A DNA stretch of 64,000 bases, taken from positions 173,184,317 to 173,248,316 of the forward strand of contig CM037584.1 of the NCBI GenBank assembly GCA_021018995.1, given 5' to 3'. The stretch comes from Chloranthus sessilifolius. Lineage: Eukaryota > Streptophyta > Magnoliopsida > Chloranthales > Chloranthaceae. This document shows positions 55,560-64,000 of this stretch, one piece after another (positions within the stretch are counted from its first letter, which is position 1; each line of letters starts with the position of its first letter). The position numbers and the translations under genes were made by a program. The notes below the pieces were generated by a model, which worked only from the letters and a program-made list of their open reading frames with translations, made no database searches and was not told the DNA's origin.

Positions 55560-56564
55560 ATTCCTTTTACTTTGTGTGATGCAGATTATTTAGATGGACA
55601 AAGTTTAATTTCTTTCCATGATGGTTATGTCAGATGTACTGCTACTCAGATTGGTTGAAGTGCTCAAAAAACGAGAGAAGGAAATGCAATCTCTTAAACT
55701 CCATAGCAAACTCAAAATAGTGACCCATATTGATTGGGGGTGGCTATAGAAGCTTCTGTTCTATTTGGCTATTTTGATTGTTGGAATAGTTATAGGAGAG
55801 ATTATGTGATGATTTTTTTAGTATGAATAGTATGCATGTACCTCAGTACCTAATTGTTTGATCTAAACCATTTGGGAATTATATTTGCATGATATTTGGT
55901 TAGCTGTAATAGGTCTAAAGCTTTATTGTTTTACTATATTGACAAAATAAGTCCATTTTCCAGCTTCTCTTCTAGACGAACTATCCAAACAGTGGAAATC
56001 ATATTTCCTCATGTTATAATTTCTCAGATAGTATCCAAATGGTAGAAATTAGGTTTCCACAGGAAATCAATTCTTAGGAAACCTGTCTGGAGATTGATTG
56101 AATTTCCTATTAAGTATGTGTTGGTTTGGCAAATAGAGTGTAAGGGAATCGAATTGAAAGTTGTCTCTAAAACAAATTTGCAATTCTTGGTTTCAAAGGT
56201 TTGCTTGGAAACTCAAATCAGGGAGAGAAGTCCAAAGGGAAGTGGGATTTTGGGAATAGAGGTGGATTTGGGGGATTCAATCCACCGTAGTTAAAGTGAC
56301 GCTATATCTTTGCCATGGTGAGGCTATAGCTTATTGCGACCAAATTCGCCTTAAAAGCCAAATAGCTAGCAGATATGCAAATAGTGATGCCATAGCGTCG
56401 CCATATAAGCTTAGAGCCATGGTGACACCAAGGAAGCTATTTGGTAAGTGCTTTTTAATACATTTTATAATATTTTAAGGGGAACTTTCTTGTTTTATAG
56501 ATTTTTATAGGGCTTAGAAGCTTTTATCTTACTATTCCAATGTGACTCCCGAGGCTATTGATTC
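55560..56564. other. Unassigned sequence, perhaps 3' UTR then intergenic
   Basis: No gene is recognised. GACGCTATA / TATGGCGACGCTAT-like words at about 56296-56410 suggest a small MITE. Confidence 0.3.
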
Positions 56565-57535
56565 CCGTCACAAAATTTGGATGTCGGAAGTAATTTATAA
56601 AGTGGACATTGAGAAAGCCTATGATAGAGCTCATTGTGGCTTGTGGATTACATGTTAGGAAGGTTGGGTTTGGGGAGTGATGGAGGAGTTTGGATGAGAG
56701 CGTGCTACTCCACGACATAGTTCTCTATTATGATTAACGGTTTGCTTGAAGGTTATTTTAAAAGCTCGAGGGGCTTAAGACAAGGAAATCCTATATCTCT
56801 CTTCCTTCTAATATGGTGGGAGAGGCGCTTAGCCGTTTACTTAGTGGGTTCGTCTAGTGGTTTCATTTCGAAGTTGCTAAGAATGGTCCGTCTATTACTT
56901 ACCTTCAGTTTGTGGATGACACTAGATTTTCTCTAAGGCCTCTTATGGTGAGCTATGGTACGTCAGGGCAGTGATTTCCGTGAAGTGATTTCTATCAAAG
57001 GGTCAATCTTGACAAAACTAAAATCCTAGGGGTTAATGTGGATTCGAATGTTCTGAATTCATTGGCGTAGGAGATGGGTTGTGTAGTTGGCACTTCCTTC
57101 TACGTACCTTGGGCTTCCCGTTTGTGTTGGAAAGCTGAATGCGGTTTTGTGAGAACCGATCATCCAAAGATTTGAGATAAAATTGGCTGTTTGAAAAGGA
57201 AATTTGTTGCCTATTGGTGAAAGACTTGGTCTCATAAAAGAAACCTTCACTAATCTCCCTATCTACTTTATGTCATTTTGGTGTCATGTGGTGGTTATTG
57301 CATGCTTGGAGCAAATTAAGAGGGATTTTCCTATGGGAAGGAAGTGGGGAGGAAAGGCGCCGTCACTTAACTCAATGGGAAGTGTGTCATTTCTCAAAAG
57401 AGGAAGGGGGTCTCGGCGTTCGGAAGCTTTAAGATATGAACAATTCCCTGTTTTTCAACTGATTGCGGAGAGTGGGGGTAGAGGGGCACTTTGTGGGTTC
57501 AGGTGCTCATCAGCAATTAGGATAGCGGGATTTTA
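56565..57535 (+). mobile_element. L1-type LINE C, RT fragment
   Basis: On the + strand: VIYKVDIEKAYDRAH, then [36 protein letters not shown]-like, and later KRKFVAYW-like and DFP/LWEGS blocks, in the order of plant L1 RT. Several frameshifts are present and the 5' half is missing. It meets LINE B tail to tail at about 57535, where LINE B's poly-T begins; LINE B probably inserted into it. Confidence 0.75.
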
Positions 57536-57695
57536 TTTATTTTTTTGAATGGTAAAGGCAAATATCATTCAAGAGCTAGCGAGGGGCTGGAAAAATACAA
57601 GGAAGAAACAAAACCGACCAACACAAGAAAACAAATGCAAACAACAAAAACAGACCTCCCCTCCAGAGAGGAAGGCCGGTACAAAAGCATCCTAG

Positions 57696-58382
57696 CTAAC
57701 CAAAGTCAAACAGCTCGAGGGATTCACCAACCCCATTCTTATCAAGTCTGAACCAGAGGCACATCAGGTCCAAAATCCCCTTCAGGATTAGCCCCACCGG
57801 TTGGCGCCTCCTTCGGAAAATACGGGCGTTCCTCTCTAGCCAAATGCTCCACATAACTGCAAAGAAACCGACCTTCCAAAACGCCAATACCTGACCTTCT
57901 GGCTGAGCACCATACCAGGACAAAAAGTGAGAGGTTGTCTCGCTGGGGGTCACCCATGCAATGCCGAGAAATCTCAATATGACGCCCCAGATCTCTGCCG
58001 CTACCCAGCACTCAAGAAAGAGATGGGAAGCTGTCTCAACCGCCTACAAACACATTACACACCTATTTGGCATAACCTTTCCCCGCACAATTAGCTGATC
58101 CACCGTCAGAGCTCTACCCCGCATCACTGTCCAAACAAAAAACTTAGCTTTGAGGGGAACCAGAGCTCTCCACAAAGCAGCCCACTCCACTCTAACAAGG
58201 GGTCTAAGGGACAACGTACGGTAGAATGAACGGACTGAAAATCTACCATTAGTACTCGGAAGCCAACCTCTAGAGTCGCACCTCAGCCGATTTCTCCTAA
58301 CTATATTTACCCAACCCTGTAACTCGAGAAACAATTGCATCTCATCGTCCTTGAGGAGCCGCTGAGTATGAATATTCCACAT
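57696..58382 (-). pseudogene. LINE B RT zinc-binding C-terminal domain
   Basis: LVPLKAKFFVWTVMRGRALT, VDQLIVRGKVMPNRCVMCL is the zf-RVT motif of plant L1 ORF2. The rest (PSETTSHFLSWYGAQPEG, VMWSIWLERNARIF) continues it in another frame at 57696-58011, so a frameshift separates them. Confidence 0.8.
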
Positions 58383-58748
58383 CGTCCTTCCCCCTTACTC
58401 TGACACTACCTCTGCCACCAAGCAACTAGGCGATGTCGTAATCTTATAAATACTAGGGAAGAAGGTACCCAAAGGTCTACAACTAATCCACGGATCTAGC
58501 CAAAACCTGATACGAGATCCATCTTCCCAATTGAATTGAATCCATCTCTCAAAGTCCGGCCAAACCGAACAAACTCCCTTCCACCATGCAGAAGTGTTTT
58601 TGGTCCTGTTCACCCGAATACCCCATTCACCACTATTCCAACCATACTTCTGGGACAACACTTGGACCCACAAACTATTTTTTTCTTCTTCTAAACCCAC
58701 TCTCCACAACCACTTGCCAATCAGGGCTTTATTGGCCATACAAAGGTT

Positions 58749-59866
58749 TCAGATTCCCAGCCCTCCGACCTCTTTAGGCAATTGACAAACCTCTTGGCTA
58801 ACTAAGTGGTACCTCTTATCGAGCCCTGCCCCTTCCCATAAAAAATTCCGTTGAATTTGCTCGAACTTGTCAATAATTGCAATCGGACACTTGAACATCG
58901 AGAGATAGAAAACTGGGAGGCTAGCCAAGACTGATTTAACGAGGACCAGCCGACCACCACTGCTTAGCAACTTTCCTTTCCATGTAGTCATGCGACCTTC
59001 AAACCTCCTAATGACCGGGTCCCAATCCACCCTTGAGGGCTTGCCAACGCCAAGAGGGAAACCCAAATGATTGATTGGTAACTCCTGGGGGACACAATCG
59101 ACCATAACAGCTAACTGAAAGAGCAACCTAGTTTCCACTCCAATCCCCGCTCTCGAGGACTTTGGGAGATTGACCCGTAGACCCGAAACCGCTTCAAAAA
59201 TTGCAAGCACATCAGCCAATGATTGCATTTCAACCGGATCAGCCTTATAGAAGAGCACTGTATCATCTGCATACTGGAGATGGGTCAGAACCTCGCCTTG
59301 ACCTCGCATGGGAATTCCCGATATCAAGTGCACTCGCCTAGCTTGCGATAGAAGACCCCTTAACACTTCTCCTACCATTGTAAACAACAGGGGCGACAAA
59401 GTATTCCCCTGCCTTAGGCCTCTCGAGCTTTTGAAGTAACCAGCGGGAGACCCGTTAACAAGAATCGAAAACCAAGCCGCAGAGACACATGCCCTAACCC
59501 ACCCCCTCCAAATCACTCCAAACCGAAACCGTTGTAGCATATAGTCCAAACAATCCCAACTGACCCTATCGTACGCTTCTCCATATCGACTTTCCAGACC
59601 ACCGCTGGAGTTTGTTTATGGTGGGCATCATGCACCACTTCAAGCGCCACATCCACCATATCTGTAAGACATCGACCTTGGACAAAAGCTCCTTGATTAG
59701 CGGATATGAACATACCCAATAGAGGCTTGGCCCAATTGGCTAACACTTTGGCCAGAATCTTATATAGACAGTTTAGAAGGCTAATGGGACGGAAATCCCT
59801 GATATCCTCCGCACTTTCCAATTTCAAAATGAGAGAAATAAACGTCAAGTTGAGGCTTCGGCCCAA
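58749..59866 (-). pseudogene. LINE B reverse transcriptase
   Basis: The domain shows [60 protein letters not shown], and an intact YADD box (about 59262-59273) followed by TVLFYKADP. It ends RNFLWEGAG and PKEVGGLGI. In living relatives it copies LINE RNA at the target site. It lies in two frames overlapping at 59513-59549, so one frameshift is present near there. Confidence 0.85.
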
Positions 59867-60479
59867 AAAACCTTTCGCATGAAACTCTGCAAAAACTCTA
59901 CCAAGTCGCCTTTGAGCAAGTCCTAGAAAGCCCTAAAAAATTTCATGATAAAATCGTCCAGGCTTGGAGACATATCCGTACCACTATACCTAATAGCCTC
60001 CCAAATTTCACGTTCCTAAGCGTCTTTCCACCTCAGCCCCCTGCTCCCTAGAAATTCTTGGGAATTCAATACCATCAAGCTGTGGACGAGACCGTCCGAG
60101 TACAACTTTGAATAGTAGCCAACGATTTGCTGGTTAATTAGCTCCTATTCCGTAAAGGCTACCCCATCAATAGTAATTTTCCCGAGGATCTTTGCACCCC
60201 TTACTTTAGCCACCGAATGGAAAATTTGGTATTATTATCGCTCACTTTCAACTAGTGGACTTTGGCGTTTTGCTTCCATCTGACCTCCTTTTCGAAGCAC
60301 TTATCGTGGAACCCTGTTCTAACATTCACCCTCTCTTCCTTCTCAGAATTAGACAAACCTGTAGCCTCTTCAAGGTCATCCAGCTCCTTCAGCCTATCTA
60401 ACAAGAGCTGCTTGGAGACATGAACCACCCCAAACACTTCTCTATTCCAACTTTTAATTTACTTTTGAGGTACCCAAGC

Positions 60480-61270
60480 TTAGTGATAATTCTGAAAGCA
60501 ACCGAGCCAGTAGGAGAGATCTCCACCATCTCGGAACAAGAGCTCGAAAATCTTCTCTGTACATATATTTTCAAAACGGAACAGTGAAGGACCTCTACCA
60601 ATTGAGACACAACTTATGACTAACGACCGATGATCCGACACAGCCCTGGCAAAACCATGAAGAGCCGCATTAGGAAAATTGGTCAACCACTCCGGCGAGC
60701 ACAAGAATCCGTCGATATGACTTAACATGACCTCCTTTTGCAAACTAGACCACGTAAATCTCGAACAAAGCACAATCCTGGATAAACGAGTTAAGGCCCC
60801 TCATCGACTGCTTGTTTGGCGGGCCACCTAATTTTTCAGTAGGAAATCGTATTGCATTGAAGTTGCCCCCAAAACAAACCGGAACATCCCATCTAGTAGC
60901 AACCGCAGAGAGTTCGAACCAAAAGTCATCTCTGCTACCCTTGTCGTTCGACCCCTACACCCCTGAGAAGCACCAACGAAGACCATTATCCCTATTTTGA
61001 AGCACCACCGATGCCAAGAATTAGCCAATTTCTTCGTCCACTCTAGAAAACAACATCGCATTCCATGCCACCAAAATTCCCCCAGACGCGTCCACAAAGT
61101 CGACCCCAATCCACTCCCATCGGTTTCCCCCAAGAACCGACTCCACTTTAGCCCTATCGCAACACCCCATTTAGTCTCCTGCAATGTCAAAACCGCTGGG
61201 TATGCATAGCGATCACCTTTCTAACTCCCACTCTCTTCTTATGATCGCAAATCCCTTGCACATTCCAAGA
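60480..61270 (-). pseudogene. LINE B endonuclease region
   Basis: TLQETKWG (60828-61190 frame) is the endonuclease signature near the catalytic Glu. Later IDGFLCSPEWLTNFPNA, SDHRSLVISC (60480-60773) matches the L1 endonuclease C-terminal SDH catalytic block. Frame shifts between the two parts. In active copies this nicks the target DNA. Confidence 0.75.
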
Positions 61271-61419
61271 AAATAGCTTCATAAAGAACCAAGAGTTAGC
61301 CCGACCAGACACCCTCAGGTTCAACGTCCCAAGGCTCCCTTCCCATCCAACAAGCCCCATTCCAGTCTAGCCAATTCACGAGATCGTGCCCCCCTCTTCC
61401 CTTTGCTCCGATTCGACCA

Positions 61420-62330
61420 TCTCATATAGATAGGCTTGAAAAGCTCACAAGTGACTCATCCGACCCAATCATAGGCATCCCAATGTCATGCCCAAACTTG
61501 ATTAATTGGGCAATGGCATCCGGTATCTTGCGACCTCCCCCTCCTTCCCTCACCCTCTCAACCATTGATTCCTCAAAATCTGCCGACATAGAAGCATCGT
61601 TTGTAGAGAAGGAGCATTCCACCCACCCCCCGGACTTGTCAGAGAGAGCACAGTGGCCGAGCCACCGTAGATCGTGGCCGAAGACTCAGACTCTTCAACT
61701 GATGAGGCTGTCCCTTCCAACCTCGAAATTAGGGGCTCCAAACATACCTCCCTCAAATCTGAAGGGGCTCAACTAAAGATGGCATTCCTATCCCATGGCC
61801 CGTCAGGCAAGAGCGGCTTGTCTGAATGCCCTTTCCCCAATCTAGAGACCTGCTCCCACACCATAGAGAGGAGGACCAGAGACCACTCCAAAATAGATAC
61901 AAGTTGGGTCTCCCATCGCGTGACCCGAACCAGTCCAGACCCGAATTTTCACTGGCCCAACAGAGCAAAACATTGTTAGCAAGACCCACCTCTCCTCCAC
62001 TACCCTCCTTACTGGAGGGCAAAACCTGGAAAAACTACCAAGATATCTTCAAAACCGTCGGCTGGTTTTGAAATTCACCGCCACGTGCCGAATCACAAGA
62101 CACCTGCAGAGATACCACCTCGGCATTGAAACCCAAAAACCACGGCTTAAAAACAGCTTCTTTTCCATCCTCCAAACCTCTTACGCCCTTCACTTTAATT
62201 GAAGCTTTTGGATCCTCCCTAGACTCATCCCCTTTGTTCATACAAGTGCCTATCCAACTCAGCATGACATCTTCCATTGATTTGGAATTCAAAAGGGTAT
62301 CCATTGCGGAGGAGGTCTGATGCGGGAACT
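61420..62330 (-). pseudogene. LINE B ORF1-like region
   Basis: It lies upstream of the endonuclease, where plant L1 ORF1 is expected. Only short open pieces are seen, Ser/Gly/Glu-rich, without a visible RNA-binding or zinc knuckle motif. The assignment rests on position. Confidence 0.4.
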
Positions 62331-64000
62331 TACTAAATGCAATGTTAGGGCTGAGATTATAATTAAAATTAATTTAATCAATTAAAAAAATAGCAATTTC
62401 TGATAACAAATTATCACGAAAAATTCTAGAAATTCAATTAGGTGATTTAATTCCGGCCCAAAATAGCGTTACTTTAGTGTGCGTTCCCTATCGCGGATCT
62501 AGAAGACTAGGGTTCTTATGAACGGCTAGATCTCCGGTAGTTTTAGGGTGTCGAACAAACTCGCAAGCGGGTTCTCTCGATACTAAACGAAAATAAAAGG
62601 CTAACAAAATTAATGATGAACAAAATATTGATTTTGGGCTTTTATGAAATTAATAAAATAATTAGGATTACGCTACTTACGCAAACCGTAGATCTAAAGA
62701 AGATAGAGATGAAAGAAGAGTTGGCCTCGCACCAAACTGCAAGTGGGAATTGAAGAATCGCTCTCTGTTTTGAGAGAATCACACCCTTACGAAAGTTTAG
62801 AACTCTCAATTTGCATAAACAATTTTCATTAACCAAACACTTACAATAAAAGTGTTTACAAGCCTTGAAATAGGCTAATTAATGCATAAAATTAGAAATC
62901 CTAGTATAACTCTAATTCCTAATTCAAATAAAAGAAATATCCTAATTCTTCTAAAACAAAAAATCCTAAAACAATAAGGAAACTTATCCTATTTCTAATA
63001 AAAGAAACAACTCTTACTTTCTAAAATAAAATAATAAAAGAGACTAATCCTAATTCAATTAGGATTCTTGAAATTCGTCACTTTATGTGCAACTTCCGCA
63101 AACTATCCATAACTTCTTCAATACTTGTCAGAATTGCACGTTTTTTGGCACGTTGGAAAGCTACTTCGATAAGCTTTTAAATATGACTAATTTCGCATTA
63201 ATCCGACCTCCTTTGACACTTCAAAATAGGCCAAATATAAAAGTGACGGGATTGAAAGTTGAAGACCCTAATAAATTTTGGATTTTCTTCTTTTTAATCA
63301 AACGAACTTTTTACGGGCCTTTTTTTAAAAACCCATTCGTGGGTCCACTTTCTCTTTTGGCGTCTCCTCTTTATCCGACCACGATTCAAACAAGCGAATC
63401 TCAAATACGCATCAAGGTCGTACCAGCAGTGATTGAGGTCGTTAGATCAACCAACGGTGGTAGATTCATAGACTCCTCCCCAAGTGACTCCACGGCCACC
63501 ATGCCGCCCCGGCCGGAAATCCGAGCCTCGCGTTGAGGGCGTCCCTCGATGGTCTGATACATCCGCGGTCGCATACCGCTCTGCGCCCTCCGTCCCAGGC
63601 CTAGGCCCACTGCAGAGATCTACCACGTCTCCACCTGGGTTGACGAACGTCGAGCCTTTTTTGTCGGAGCAAATGAGTACGTCTTCCTCGTCTCTCCGCC
63701 ACCCCTTCGCTTCGTTCTCCGCATGCCTCGGGAGGAGGTGCCTTTCCAACAACTCCATTTCTATAGAGACCCGATAGTCCTTGCCGCTGACGCAAACGAC
63801 ACATGGTCTCGGGAGGAGGTGCCTCTCCAAAGGCTTGATTGTAAGATCTTAGGTTGTACCTTCGTATCGTGAACCACAGAAATATAATAAGGCAATAAAA
63901 GTGCGTTAAACAACGGAAGATAAAATTTCTTTAAAACATTAATTAATCAAAATAAAACTCATGATAATGTTCTTATTCCAATAACAAAGTCTAACATGAT
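62331..64000. other. Unassigned sequence to the window end
   Basis: 62331-63470 is AT-rich without recognised genes. 63470-63840 is GC-rich and holds a direct repeat CTCGGGAGGAGGTGCCT(T/C)TCC at about 63729 and 63808. Open frames in this part (both strands) have no known domain. The last 160 bp are again AT-rich. Confidence 0.3.

Larger units (their letters stand above)
57536..62330 (-). mobile_element. L1-type LINE B, nearly full length
   Basis: On the minus strand, from right to left: an ORF1-like region (about 61420-62330, no clear zinc knuckle), endonuclease (60480-61270), linker (60252-60437), RT (58749-59866), and RT zinc-binding domain (57696-58382). The 3' end is marked by a T-rich stretch on the + strand at 57530-57546. 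LINE A and LINE B share long blocks (LLSSGGRL, SVLASLP, SMFKCPI), so they belong to the same family. B is the better-kept copy but has frameshifts and is probably inactive. Confidence 0.85.

Overview
This window is nuclear DNA from a flowering plant with a large, repeat-rich genome. The evidence is plant-type Ty3/gypsy chromoviruses and a Ty1/copia element with initiator-Met tRNA primer sites, TRIM elements, L1- and RTE-type LINEs, MULE, hAT and Harbinger-like MITEs, and one intron-bearing plant gene. I cannot name the species. Nothing bacterial, viral-episomal or CRISPR-like is present. All identifications come from reading the sequence; no database search was possible.

Layout. 1-1790: 3' part of a chromovirus on the + strand. 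2575-7740: Ty1/copia fossil on the - strand, interrupted by a 144-bp solo LTR. 7741-8128: tandem TRIM. 8845-20644: a Mutator-like element with 9-10 bp target duplications that carries a short captured-looking segment and has been split by an 11-kb Tekay-like chromovirus (8955-19985, - strand). That chromovirus has paired LTRs, a target duplication, an extra open region between integrase and 3' LTR, and arrays of the palindrome CGACCGGTCG. 21691-28650: the one convincing host gene, an acidic low-complexity protein of unknown function, with at least three exons whose phases agree; its large intron holds a foldback MITE and an RTE LINE tail. 28650-31340: intergenic MITEs and a tail-only retroposon scar. 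31399-35999: a non-coding 4.6-kb LTR element inserted in a foldback MITE. 36250-42770: MITEs and a very degenerate ~120-bp tandem array. 43108-43248: RanBP2-type zinc-finger exon or remnant. 44387-47132: probable 2.7-kb solo LTR. 47986-49170: hAT element. 49612-62330: three to four L1-type LINE copies in both orientations, with a GC-rich LTR-type insertion and a Myb/SANT-like gene remnant (55080-55559). 62331-64000: nothing recognised.

The genes do not form a pathway. The window is mainly a record of nested insertions: LTR element in MULE, LTR element in MITE, TRIM solo LTR in copia, LTR-type element in LINE, and LINE in LINE. The observations most worth checking are the extra open region and palindrome arrays of the Tekay-like element, the parallel ACGGACGTCCGT palindromes in the first chromovirus, the snRNA-promoter-like motif in the TRIM LTRs, the ~120-bp degenerate array, and the uncharacterised acidic gene with its internal duplication.
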